Below are positions 29,302 to 37,220 of a stretch of DNA of 64,000 nucleotides, in pieces. The position numbers and the translations under genes were made by a program. The DNA is from Streptomyces fuscichromogenes (GTDB lineage: Bacteria > Actinomycetota > Actinomycetes > Streptomycetales > Streptomycetaceae): assembly GCF_014645815.1 (NCBI RefSeq), contig NZ_BMML01000008.1, positions 343,468 through 407,467 on the forward strand, in the 5' to 3' direction. Every line of letters begins with the position of its first letter. The stretch's first letter is position 1. The notes below the pieces were generated by a model. It saw only the letters and a list, made by a program, of their open reading frames with translations, made no database searches and was not told the origin of the DNA.

Positions 29302-29320
29302 GACACGCCTTTCGAGAGTC

Positions 29321-29342
29321 CATGCACTTGCATGCATATGCT
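29321..29342 (-). promoter_or_regulatory. TGCATGCA palindrome before the reductase gene
   Basis: The sequence CATGCACTTGCATGCATATG holds nested palindromes (TGCATGCA; TGCA repeated) 20 nt upstream of the reductase ATG. AT-containing palindromes of this kind are common operator sites for MarR- or PadR-like repressors. The regulator is unknown. Confidence 0.35.
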
Positions 29343-29407
29343 GCTGTGCGGCATCAACCCCGGGCCCGCGTGACCTATTCCGCCGTTGCGCCGTCCGGGA
29401 CGAGAAA

Positions 29408-29433
29408 GGGGGCCCGCGATCCGGCGGGCCCCC
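29408..29433 (-). terminator. terminator of the EF-hand gene
   Basis: A 10-bp perfect stem: GGGGGCCCGC (29408-29417) with GCGGGCCCCC (29424-29433), 6-nt loop. On the minus strand it is followed by TTTCTCG and lies 14 bp past the EF-hand stop. Confidence 0.75.
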
Positions 29434-29447
29434 TGCGCTCCTGGCGC

Positions 29448-29660
29448 CTACTTGCTCAGGTACGCCCAGAACTCGTCGAACGACAGGACCTTGTCACCGT
29501 TGAGGTCCCGGGTCTTGATGATGGCCTCCGCGACCGTGTCGGTCACGTTCCAGTCGCCTCCCTGGGCCAGGGCGGTCTTGAACTCGGCCGCGGTGATGAC
29601 GCCGTCGCCGTCCGTGTCGATCCGCTGGAACTGCTTGCGTGCTTCCTCGATGTCCGCCAC
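29448..29660 (-). CDS. small EF-hand calcium-binding protein
   Basis: A 70-residue protein made of two EF-hands. Loop 1 is DTDGDGVITAAEF and loop 2 is DLNGDKVLSFDEF; both have the full set of calcium-coordinating side chains. I start it at the GTG at 29658-29660, with AAGGGGCGG upstream. There is no signal peptide, so it should be a cytoplasmic calcium sensor or buffer. Related small proteins occur across Streptomyces, and some have been linked to aerial growth. A strong terminator follows. Confidence 0.88.
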   Translation of the reverse strand: MADIEEARKQFQRIDTDGDGVITAAEFKTALAQGGDWNVTDTVAEAIIKTRDLNGDKVLSFDEFWAYLSK

Positions 29661-29707
29661 CGGATCCGCCCCTTCGTACGCTTTACTGCTTGTTGACGGA
29701 GGCCAGA

Positions 29708-30622
29708 TTAACCGGCCGCGCGAGCCCGCAGTGCGGCGACCACCCAGGCGAACTCCGCACGGTGCGCGGCCGCGGGCGGCACGCCCTTCACCTCGCACAG
29801 CAACTGCCGGTACCGGGCGAGCTGTCCGTTGGACGCCGACTCCATCCGTTCGAGCACGGCGGCCGGGTCCCCGTCCCCCAGCACCTCCCGCACGATCGCC
29901 TCCGCCTCCGGCGACTCCGGGGCGATGCCCCGCTCGCGGGCCTCCCCGCCCAGCTGCACCAGCCGCATCGGGAACCAGGTGGACCGCCCGGCGGCGGCAC
30001 CGCGCCCCTGGTCCGCCGAGTTGAACTCGACCACCCGCCGCATCTGCGCCCGGAACTCCGGGTCCTGGACCAGCTCCGCCAGCTCCACCCAGGCGTCCAC
30101 CTGCTCGGGAGTGGGTTCCGCCGGCAGGTCCACGGCGATGGAGCGCATCCGTTCCTCGATGGCCGGGTCCACGGCGTCCAGCCCGTGGAACAGCTCCGCC
30201 ACGAACTCCTCCATGATCCGCTTCCGTTCGGCTGCCGACAGCCGCGCCAGCTTGTTCATGAGCGTCATCTCCTCTGCGGTCGAACCACGTCGCGCCACGG
30301 TCGACAGCACCGCACGGGTCACCTTCAGAGAGCGGATCTGCGCGTCCAGCGCCGCCACGTGCGCGGCCGCGACCTCGGCCACGGTCTGCTCGCCGGAGAG
30401 CACCGCCCGCACGTGCCCGAGGCCGAGCCCCAGCTCGCGCAGGGTGCGGATCAGCTCCAGGCGGGCGAACGACTCGGCGTCGTAGAGCCGGTAGCCGCCG
30501 GCGGAGCGGGTCACCGGGGTGAGCACGCCCTCGTCGGACCAGTAGCGGATGGTGCGCACGGTCAGCCCGGTGGCCTTCGCCAGCTCGCCGATGGTGAGAA
30601 GTCCGGTGCCGTCTTCGATCAT
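29708..30622 (-). CDS. MerR-family transcriptional regulator
   Basis: A 304-residue regulator. The N-terminal MerR helix-turn-helix is LLTIGELAKATGLTVRTIRYWSDEGVL with the wing SAGGYRLYD. A dimerisation helix and a C-terminal domain of about 190 residues follow, of the type whose relic lies at 25043-25720. The ligand is unknown. ATG 30620-30622 has no clear ribosome site and may be leaderless. It is divergent from a GNAT gene, with a MerR-like dyad in the 83-bp space between them, so it probably controls both. Confidence 0.93.
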   Translation of the reverse strand: MIEDGTGLLTIGELAKATGLTVRTIRYWSDEGVLTPVTRSAGGYRLYDAESFARLELIRTLRELGLGLGHVRAVLSGEQTVAEVAAAHVAALDAQIRSLKVTRAVLSTVARRGSTAEEMTLMNKLARLSAAERKRIMEEFVAELFHGLDAVDPAIEERMRSIAVDLPAEPTPEQVDAWVELAELVQDPEFRAQMRRVVEFNSADQGRGAAAGRSTWFPMRLVQLGGEARERGIAPESPEAEAIVREVLGDGDPAAVLERMESASNGQLARYRQLLCEVKGVPPAAAHRAEFAWVVAALRARAAG

Positions 30623-30638
30623 GTCTGCGAGTGTGGGC

Positions 30639-30655
30639 CTTCCAGCGGGTGGAGA
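30639..30655. promoter_or_regulatory. candidate MerR operator dyad
   Basis: CTTCCAGCGGGTGGAGA is an imperfect dyad (CTTCCA against TGGAGA) in the short divergent interval. It resembles the CTTCCAG...CTGGAAG sites that actinobacterial MerR regulators bind. The match is by eye. Confidence 0.45.
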
Positions 30656-30705
30656 CTCAAGGAGCCCGCCATGAGTCGGAGTCTGAGTCGGGGTCGAGGA
30701 GCACG

Positions 30706-31341
30706 GTGGCAGAGAGCCTGCGGGACATTCTGGACGCGGCGGCCCGGGGTGTCTTCCCGCCGCCCGACGGCCGTACGACGGTCGTGCCGCAGCCGTCCCC
30801 GCGGGACGCCGGGGTCCTCTCCTTCACCGCGCACTCGGTCGTCTTCGTCGACGAGGACCCGCAGTGGGTGTACGACACCCTGCGCGCGACGCCCAGCGAC
30901 CCGCTGGCCGCCACGATGAACGCGCGTTTCCTGACCGCCCTGATGGACCGCACGGGCCGTGAGCAGGAGACGATCGACGCGCTGCTGGTGGCCGGCCCGC
31001 TGCCCGGCCCCCCGGACCTGGCCCTGACCGAGCTCACCGGCCCCGGCCATCCGCGCGTGGCCTACGCCCGGGGCCGCCGGGACGAGGTGCGTGCCTGGGC
31101 GGTGCGGGGCGGGGTGGTGACGCTGGGCCGCGGGGTCGCGGGACGCATCGAGGTCTCCGCCGAGGTGGACGAGGGGGTACGGCGGCGGGGCCTGGGCCGG
31201 GCCCTGGTGACCGCCGCCCGGCATCTCGCCACGGAGCCCCTGTGGGCGCAGATCGCCCCGGGGAACGCCCGCAGCATGCGGGCGTTCCAGGCGGCCGGCT
31301 ATGTACCGGTCGGCGCCGAGGCGCTGCTGCTCAGGCCCTGA
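30706..31341 (+). CDS. GNAT-family acetyltransferase
   Basis: A 211-residue protein. The C-terminal half is a GNAT fold: EVSAEVDEGVRRRGLGRALVTAARHL contains the acetyl-CoA pyrophosphate loop RRRGLGRAL, and NARSMRAFQAAGYVPVG is the closing strand and helix. The N-terminal half is not a family I can name. I start it at GTG 30706, with GAGGAG 4 nt upstream (close spacing). The substrate is unknown. It is divergent from the MerR gene and ends 3 bp before the converging ADP-ribosyltransferase gene. Confidence 0.8.
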   Translation: MAESLRDILDAAARGVFPPPDGRTTVVPQPSPRDAGVLSFTAHSVVFVDEDPQWVYDTLRATPSDPLAATMNARFLTALMDRTGREQETIDALLVAGPLPGPPDLALTELTGPGHPRVAYARGRRDEVRAWAVRGGVVTLGRGVAGRIEVSAEVDEGVRRRGLGRALVTAARHLATEPLWAQIAPGNARSMRAFQAAGYVPVGAEALLLRP

Positions 31342-31344
31342 ACC

Positions 31345-31971
31345 TCAGTGCCAGGGCACGTAGTTGGGGTTGTCCTCGCAGTCGTCCATGATCTCGGTCC
31401 TAGTCTTCTTGTCGACCGGGCAGACCCCGATGACGTACTGGCGCAGGATCCCGCCGGGGAAGGCGACCTCGACCTGGTCGGCCCACTTGTGGGTGTCGCC
31501 GATGGTCTTGTTGACGTCGACGCCGCCGGGCGCGTCGATGTAGTAGTTGTAGCCGGACTTGTACCAGGTCTTGTACAGGTCGTGGTCGTAGGTCGTGGAG
31601 ACGTACGGCGACGGCTGGTTGACCAGGACGTACTTCTCCACGTCGTACTGCCCGTTCACCACGTCCTTGGGCAGGAAGCCCTCCTCGAAGATGACCGCGG
31701 GCGCCCGGCTGTCGCTGCGGTAGAGGGTGCCGCAGGTGGTGCGCCAGACGGGGGTCGGCGTGATGCGGTCGACGTCGACACGACGGTCGGCGGCGGCCTT
31801 GATCTTGTCCTCGAACTGGGGGCAGGCGGGCGCGGCGGCCTTCGCGGAGACGGCGGGCGCGGCAGGCGCGGCGGTCGACGGTGCGGCGGCAGCGGTCGCG
31901 AGGACGGCGGCCAGGGACAGGACGGCGGCAGCGGCACGCCGCCGCGGACGAGTGGTGATCATGGGCAGCAC
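31345..31971 (-). CDS. secreted DNA-guanine-type ADP-ribosyltransferase (scabin/ScARP-like)
   Basis: A 208-residue exported protein with an N-terminal signal (RRRAAAAVLSLAAVLATAAAA). The catalytic triad motifs of the arginine-serine-glutamate ART class are visible: R85 in YRSDSR, S125 in YVSTTYDH, and Q166-V-E168 in WADQVEVAFPGG. The Q-x-E form, overall length and cysteine pattern match the pierisin-like bacterial enzymes scabin and ScARP, which ADP-ribosylate guanine in DNA or nucleotides. The expected role is attack on competitors or hosts; the self-protection mechanism is not apparent. The start is a GTG at 31969-31971 or the ATG 9 nt downstream. Confidence 0.85.
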   Translation of the reverse strand: MLPMITTRPRRRAAAAVLSLAAVLATAAAAPSTAAPAAPAVSAKAAAPACPQFEDKIKAAADRRVDVDRITPTPVWRTTCGTLYRSDSRAPAVIFEEGFLPKDVVNGQYDVEKYVLVNQPSPYVSTTYDHDLYKTWYKSGYNYYIDAPGGVDVNKTIGDTHKWADQVEVAFPGGILRQYVIGVCPVDKKTRTEIMDDCEDNPNYVPWH

Positions 31972-32039
31972 GATGTCGGTTCGGCGACGGCGTGCCGGGG
32001 ACCGTCACTCGATCGGCGGCGTGTCCGGCCGGAGCGCGG

Positions 32040-33233
32040 TCAGCGGAAGATGCCGGTGTGGCCGAGCGAGTAGCGTCCCGGCTGCGGATAGACGGCGAGG
32101 CCGTGCGGACCGCTGCCGACGTGGATGCGGGCCAGTTCGGTGCCGGTACGGGTGTCGATGGCGTACACCTCGGAGTTGTACCGGCCGGACAGCCAGAGCA
32201 CCTTGCCGTCCGCCGACACCCCGCCCATGTCGGGGCTCCCGCCGCCGGGCAGCCGCCACTTGGCCGTCAGCCGGTTCTGGGCGAAGTCGAAGACCGAGAT
32301 GGTGCCCTCGCCCCGGTTGGAGATGTACATCACGCGGGAGTCCCGGCTGACGTACAGCCCGTGGGCGCCCTTGCCGGTGGGCAGGAGGGTCGGCCTGGCG
32401 AAGGTGTCGCCGTTCAGGATCCACACCCCGTCGGCCATCATGTCGGCGATGTAGAACCGCTTGCCGTCCGGGGAGATCTTGACGTCCTGCGGCATCGCGC
32501 CGTGGAAGGGCAGCCGCTCCTGCCGGAGCACCTCCATCTTCTCCGTGTCCACCTTGAGCAGTTCGCCGCTGAACTCGCAGGAGACGATGAAGTACCGGCC
32601 GTCCATGGAGAAGTCGGCGTGGTTGACGCCGTAGCAGCTGACCGGGACGGCCTTGACGGTCTGCATGGTGTGCGCGTCCCGGAAGACCAGCTGGCGGTCG
32701 TTGGACGCCATCACGATCGCGTACTTGCCGTTGGGCGTGAAGTACAGGTTGTACGGGTCGTGCACGGCGACCGGCTTGCCGGCCCGGCCGGTCCTCGGGT
32801 CGATGGGGGTGAGGCTGTTGCCCAGGTCGTTGTTGACCCACAGGGTCTTCAGGTCCCAGGACGGCACGACGTGCTGCGGCTGCCTCCCGACCCGGAAGGT
32901 ACCGATCACCCGGTACGTCTTCGGGTCGATGACCGAGACCGTGTCGGAGTTGGTGTTCGGCACGTAGACCAGGGACGGGAAGCCCTTGACCACGGGCGAG
33001 AGGTTGCCGGGGCGGTCGGCGGCGTACACGTCCTTCGGGTCGAGGACCGGGGGCATGCCCGGCAGCCCGTCGACGGCCTGCTCCGCCTTCTTCGCCGGCG
33101 GCTGCACGGCCGCGGCGGTGCCGGCGGCCGGTGCCGCGGGGCTCTCGGATCCGCCGCTGCACGCGGGCAGCAGCGCCAGGGCGGCGAGGACGGCACCGGC
33201 GGACAGCAGACGGGCGGCGTTCGTGGTTCGCAT
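32040..33233 (-). CDS. YVTN/YncE-like beta-propeller lipoprotein
   Basis: A 397-residue surface lipoprotein. The signal peptide ends in the lipobox LLPACSGG (cysteine near residue 26). The mature part is a seven-bladed-type propeller with repeated strand motifs (VYVPNTNSDTVSVIDPKTYRVIGTF, KTLWVNNDLGNSLTPIDPRTG, RVMYISNRGEGTISVFD, YNSEVYAIDTRTG). Such proteins bind ligands or partner enzymes; no catalytic residues are evident. Its ATG overlaps the stop of the deacetylase-like gene by one base (TGATG), so the two are translationally coupled. Confidence 0.9.
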   Translation of the reverse strand: MRTTNAARLLSAGAVLAALALLPACSGGSESPAAPAAGTAAAVQPPAKKAEQAVDGLPGMPPVLDPKDVYAADRPGNLSPVVKGFPSLVYVPNTNSDTVSVIDPKTYRVIGTFRVGRQPQHVVPSWDLKTLWVNNDLGNSLTPIDPRTGRAGKPVAVHDPYNLYFTPNGKYAIVMASNDRQLVFRDAHTMQTVKAVPVSCYGVNHADFSMDGRYFIVSCEFSGELLKVDTEKMEVLRQERLPFHGAMPQDVKISPDGKRFYIADMMADGVWILNGDTFARPTLLPTGKGAHGLYVSRDSRVMYISNRGEGTISVFDFAQNRLTAKWRLPGGGSPDMGGVSADGKVLWLSGRYNSEVYAIDTRTGTELARIHVGSGPHGLAVYPQPGRYSLGHTGIFR

Positions 33234-34000
33234 CAGCTGAGCAGCTCCGTGGTGGTGACCGCGCGCAGTCCACGGCGGTGCAGTTCTTGGAGGACGGCGG
33301 GGAGGGCGGCGACCGTGTCCGGATACCCGAAGTGCATGCTCACCACCGAGCCGCCCGTGACCTCCGCGAGCACCTTGCGGGTGATGGCCGGCGCCCCGGG
33401 CCGGGTGTAGTCGAGCGAGTCGACGTCGTACGACAGCACGTGCGGGTAGCCGGCCTCGACGGCGAGCCGGGCGACGAGCGGTGAGGCGGTCGGCGCCCGG
33501 GAGGGGCGGAACCAGCGCCCGATCGATCCGGTGAGCCGCTTGAGCCGCTCCGCGCAGTCGGTGATCTCCTTGCGGGCGTCCGCCTCCGCCATGGCGTTGA
33601 TGGAGATGTGCCGCTGGGTGTGGTTGCCCAGGTCGTGGCCGCCGTCCAGGATGCGGCGGGCCATGGCGGGGTACGCGTCCAGCCAGCTGCCGACGGCCAG
33701 CACCGTGAGGTGGGCACCGTGCTGCTCGGCGGTGGCGAGGAGCCGGGTGGCGAGGTCGGGGTCGCCCTGGCCGTGGAAGGTGAGGGCGACGGACGCGGCG
33801 GTGCGGGGGCCGTGGGTGACCTGGAGGGGGAGCCGGTGGGGGGAGGCCGACGGTGACGTGGAGGTGGGGCCGGTGGTGGCGGGCGGTGCCGCGGTGGCCG
33901 TACCGGTGGTGCCGCAACCGGTGGTGAGCGCGCCTGTGGCGGTGAAGGCGGCGCCTGCGCGGAGGAGGTCGCGTCGGTTGGTGGGGGTCACCTGCACCAT
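33233..34000 (-). CDS. polysaccharide-deacetylase-like lipoprotein with altered active site
   Basis: A 255-residue NodB-homology protein. The N-terminus has a twin-arginine-like stretch (NRRDLLRAGAAF) and a lipobox, LTTGC. The second NodB motif, with two histidines, is intact (GHDLGNHTQRHI). The first motif, usually TFDDGP, reads TFHGQGD, so both usual aspartates (catalytic base and metal ligand) are replaced. Activity may be lost or rest on a different metal geometry. ATG and GTG starts near 34000 are possible. It is coupled to the downstream propeller lipoprotein. Confidence 0.85.
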   Translation of the reverse strand: MVQVTPTNRRDLLRAGAAFTATGALTTGCGTTGTATAAPPATTGPTSTSPSASPHRLPLQVTHGPRTAASVALTFHGQGDPDLATRLLATAEQHGAHLTVLAVGSWLDAYPAMARRILDGGHDLGNHTQRHISINAMAEADARKEITDCAERLKRLTGSIGRWFRPSRAPTASPLVARLAVEAGYPHVLSYDVDSLDYTRPGAPAITRKVLAEVTGGSVVSMHFGYPDTVAALPAVLQELHRRGLRAVTTTELLS

Positions 34001-34149
34001 TTAAGGCGGGACAGGTAAGAAAGTGGACCATTGACCCGATAAGGGTTGCGTGTGCGGCCGCGGGCCCGTGCGGGTCGGTCGCGCCCCCGCGGCGGCAGCC
34101 ACGGATCGACAGAGCCCGGCGCCCCTGAAAGGGCACGTTTCGCCAAGCC

Positions 34150-34653
34150 CTACCGGTCGGCCACCCGCATCTCGAACCACGTCGTCTTACCTCGGGGAAG
34201 CAGGTCCACGCCCCAGCGGTCCGACAGCTTGTCCACCAGGAACAGTCCACGGCCGCTGATGTCCATCTCCTGAACCGGCATCAGACAGGGGAGCCCGCGC
34301 GACGGATCGCGCACCTCGACCCGGATCCAGCCGGGACGGCGGCGCATCCGCAGGCCGAACACCCGGGCGCCCGTGTGCCGTACGGCGTTGCCGACGAGTT
34401 CCGAGACGAGTAAGACCGCGTCCTCGGTCATCTTGGGGCTGAGCCGCCACTGGCGGAGGACGACGACCTGGGCGAGCCGGCGGGCGGTCGCCGCGGATTC
34501 GGGGCGGGACGGCAGCGGAACCTCCGCGTCCGTCGGATTGCCGAACAGTTCGATCGCCTTGAGTGCCTGCTCGTCCTCGACCGCAGGCGACCAGCGCGCC
34601 GCGGCCGCACGGCTGTGTCCCCGCGGCTGTTCGATGCCCTCCAGCCCCGCCAT
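34150..34653 (-). CDS. RsbW-like ATP-binding regulatory protein
   Basis: A 167-residue HATPase (GHKL) protein. The N box is LLVSELVGNAVRHTGARV, the G1 region VRDPSRGLP and the G2 region ISGRGLFLVDKLSDRWG. These are typical of the numerous Streptomyces anti-sigma-factor-like kinases that act on anti-anti-sigma partners or as orphan regulators. I start it at ATG 34651-34653, where the sequence begins MAGLEGIEQPRG; the ribosome site is weak. No sigma factor lies nearby. Confidence 0.85.
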   Translation of the reverse strand: MAGLEGIEQPRGHSRAAAARWSPAVEDEQALKAIELFGNPTDAEVPLPSRPESAATARRLAQVVVLRQWRLSPKMTEDAVLLVSELVGNAVRHTGARVFGLRMRRRPGWIRVEVRDPSRGLPCLMPVQEMDISGRGLFLVDKLSDRWGVDLLPRGKTTWFEMRVADR

Positions 34654-34942
34654 GCCCCCATCATGGCCGCCCAGAGGGCGCCCCGGGGCCGTTCCTGAGG
34701 AATACGCCCCCCGGAAGCTTCCCCCCGATGTCGGACGATCGGCATATGCCGTAGGCATAACGGAAGCCTCGAAAGCCAGTCCGACCTGCGATGACGTGCC
34801 ATCTCCGGGCAATCGCCAGACCCCCTCGACAAGGCGGGCTTAGGGTTGCCTTAAGGTTCCCATAATCCGCCCCATCGGGGGACCCGGAATCAGACATCGC
34901 GTCAATTGCAAGTGGTTCCGGCGATTCGCAACAGGGCGTAGA

Positions 34943-35710
34943 TCACAGGAACTTGGCCTTGCCCGGACCCTCCTCCACGAAGCTCCGCATCCCGCGCTCC
35001 CGGTCCTCGGTGGCGAACAGCCCGGCGAACCAGTTGCGTTCGACGGCGAGCCCGGTCTCCAGGTCGGTCTCGACGCCGGTGTCGATCGCCTCCTTGGCGG
35101 CCCGCAGTGCGATCGCCGGGCCCTGCGCCAGCTTCGCCGCCCACGCGTGCGCCTCGGTGTAGACGTCGGCGGCGGGCACGACCCGGTCGACGAGACCGAT
35201 GGCGAGCGCCTCGTCCGCCCTGACCATCCGGCCGGTGAAAATCAGGTCCTTGGCCCGGGAGGGACCGACCAGCCGGGGCAGCCGCTGGGTGCCGCCGGCC
35301 CCCGGGATCAGCCCGAGCAGGATCTCGGGCTGCCCGAGCTTGGCGTTGTCGGCGGCGATGCGGTAGTCCGCACAGAGGGCGAGCTCGCAACCGCCGCCGA
35401 GCGCATAGCCGGTGACGGCGGCCACGACCGGCTTGGGGATCCGGGCGACGGCGGAGAAGGAGTCCTGGAGATCGCGGGAGCGCAGAACCATGGCGGCATG
35501 GTCCATGTTCTGCATCTCCTTGATGTCGGCTCCCGCCGCGAAGACCTTCTCGCCGCCGTAGATGACCACGGCACGTACGTCCTCGCGGCGGGCGGCCTCT
35601 CCCGCCAGTTCCCTGATCCGGTCCTGGGTGGCGACGTCGAGCGCGTTCATGGGCGGACGGTCGAGGCGCAGAGTGCCCACGCCTTCGGAGACTTCGAGGG
35701 TCACAGTCAT
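34943..35710 (-). CDS. enoyl-CoA hydratase/isomerase
   Basis: A 255-residue crotonase-family enzyme. The oxyanion-hole loop AAGADIKEMQ and the two catalytic glutamates (in GYALGGGCELALCADYR and GQPEILLGLIPGAGGTQRL) are intact, as in true enoyl-CoA hydratases. It should hydrate trans-2-enoyl-CoA in fatty-acid or amino-acid breakdown. There is no partner dehydrogenase or thiolase nearby. ATG 35708-35710. Confidence 0.94.
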   Translation of the reverse strand: MTVTLEVSEGVGTLRLDRPPMNALDVATQDRIRELAGEAARREDVRAVVIYGGEKVFAAGADIKEMQNMDHAAMVLRSRDLQDSFSAVARIPKPVVAAVTGYALGGGCELALCADYRIAADNAKLGQPEILLGLIPGAGGTQRLPRLVGPSRAKDLIFTGRMVRADEALAIGLVDRVVPAADVYTEAHAWAAKLAQGPAIALRAAKEAIDTGVETDLETGLAVERNWFAGLFATEDRERGMRSFVEEGPGKAKFL

Positions 35711-35737
35711 GCCCAGCAGGTTAACGCCGGTTCATCG

Positions 35738-35820
35738 GCGCCCCTCCAGGGGCGCGGGGCTGTATCGATATGCGGCTCCGCCGCGCGGGCGCGAGGAACC
35801 CCCACCGGCCCGCGGCCGAC
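35738..35820. repeat. Streptomyces palindromic repeat, intergenic copy
   Basis: It starts with the perfect palindrome GCGCCCCTCCAGGGGCGC (35738-35755) and ends in CCCCCACCGGCCCGCGGCC. The same building blocks (AGGGGCGCGGGG, then CCCCCACCGGCC) recur at 46810-46850 inside an ABC exporter gene. Related copies lie at 50877 and 57374. This matches a repeat family I recall as widespread in Streptomyces. Confidence 0.7.
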
Positions 35821-35823
35821 GAC

Positions 35824-37065
35824 CTACTTGGTCCATTCCTTCCACGACATGTTCCACCCGTTGAGCCCGTTGTCCGGGGAGACCGTCTGGTCGTTGGAGT
35901 GCTTCACCGTCACCACGTCCCCGATGATCGAGTGGTCGAAGAACCAGGCGGCGGGCAGCGCCCGGTCGCCCCCGCCCCGGATGTCCCGGAGGCCGACGCA
36001 CCCGTGGCTCGCGTTGTAGTTGCCGAACGCGTCGCCGCCCCAGTAGTTGCCGTGGATGAACGTCCCCGACGTGGTCAGCCGCATCGCGTCCGGCACGTCC
36101 TTGATGTCGTACTCGCCGCCGTAGCCGACGGTGTCGCCGTTCATCCGCGTCACGCGCAGCTTCTCGCTGATGACCATCTGGCCGTTCCACGTGTCGTAGC
36201 CTGGCTTGCCGGTGGTGACCGCGAGGGTCTTCACGACCTTGCCGTCCTGCATGATCTTCATCGTGTGCTTCTTGGCGTCGACGATCGACACCTGGTTGCG
36301 GCCGATCGTGAACTTCACGGTCTTGGCCTGCTCGCCGTACACCCCGTCCCGGCCCTCGACCCCGTCGAGGTTGAGCGAGACGGAGACCTTCGTGCCGGAC
36401 TTCCAGTAGTTCTCGGGGCGGAAGTCGAGTCGGTCGTTGCCGAACCAGTGGCCCTCGACGTCCACCGCCGGCTCGGTCTTGATGGTGATCGCCTTCTCGA
36501 CCGCGGCCGGGTCGGTGATGCCCCGGGTGAAGCGGATGGAGAACGGCATGCCGACGCCGACCGTGGAACCGTCCTCCGGCGTGAAGTAGCCGACGAACGT
36601 GTTCTTCGGGGTCAGCGTCGTGAAGCTGGAGTCCTCCGCCGACTCACGCCCGTCGGCGTCCTTCGCGACCGCGTGCACCGTGTACTTCGTGGAGTTGGCG
36701 AGGTGCGTGGAGGGCGTCCAGCTGACGCCGTCCGCGGCTATCGCCCCGTCGATCTTCTTCCCCTTGGCGTCCTTGACCTCGACGTCGGTCAGCTTGCCCT
36801 TGGCCGCGCTGACCTTCAGCGCACCGCTGGTGTCCACCCCGGTCGCACCGGACTTGGGGCTGATGCTGACGGTCGCGACGGACTGCTTGCTCGCCTGGGT
36901 GGTGGAGTCCTTGGCCTTCGCCGTGCCCTCGTCCGTCCCCTTGCCGGAGGAGGAGCCGCCACCGCAGGCGGTGACGGCCATGAGCAGCACCCCGGCGACG
37001 ACCGCCATCCCCTGCTTCCGCCGCGTCCCCCGAACCGACGCCCCCGATATCGGCCGCTCGTTCAA
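35824..37065 (-). CDS. lipoprotein L,D-transpeptidase (first of two)
   Basis: A 413-residue cell-wall cross-linking enzyme. The signal peptide with lipobox (LLMAVTACGGG) is followed by two Ig-like domains (SISPKSGATGVDTSGALKVS, TPEDGSTVGVGMPFSIRFTRGI). The YkuD catalytic domain comes next, with HGNYWG and the active-site cysteine in SHGCVGLRD. It forms meso-DAP to meso-DAP (3-3) bonds in peptidoglycan. I start it at TTG 37063-37065, because GGAGGGGAG lies about 7 nt upstream; the longer frame has none. A close paralogue lies directly upstream. Confidence 0.93.
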   Translation of the reverse strand: MNERPISGASVRGTRRKQGMAVVAGVLLMAVTACGGGSSSGKGTDEGTAKAKDSTTQASKQSVATVSISPKSGATGVDTSGALKVSAAKGKLTDVEVKDAKGKKIDGAIAADGVSWTPSTHLANSTKYTVHAVAKDADGRESAEDSSFTTLTPKNTFVGYFTPEDGSTVGVGMPFSIRFTRGITDPAAVEKAITIKTEPAVDVEGHWFGNDRLDFRPENYWKSGTKVSVSLNLDGVEGRDGVYGEQAKTVKFTIGRNQVSIVDAKKHTMKIMQDGKVVKTLAVTTGKPGYDTWNGQMVISEKLRVTRMNGDTVGYGGEYDIKDVPDAMRLTTSGTFIHGNYWGGDAFGNYNASHGCVGLRDIRGGGDRALPAAWFFDHSIIGDVVTVKHSNDQTVSPDNGLNGWNMSWKEWTK

Positions 37066-37220
37066 AGTCGTTCTCCCCTCCCAGGGCCAGGTCAGGCCCA
37101 CCCCGGCGCGTCAGCCGCGCGCCCTGGCGCATATTAACCGCAGGGTTTTGAGGTTGGTGTTGGGCGAATGTCACCGTTGCGTCGCAACTTCCCGCCCCCG
37201 CCGAACCGCCCCCCACCTGG

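Noticed and set aside
32040..34250. A single 736-residue fusion of deacetylase and propeller
   Set aside because: Only the propeller part is in its coding frame. The two real genes overlap by one base in different frames.
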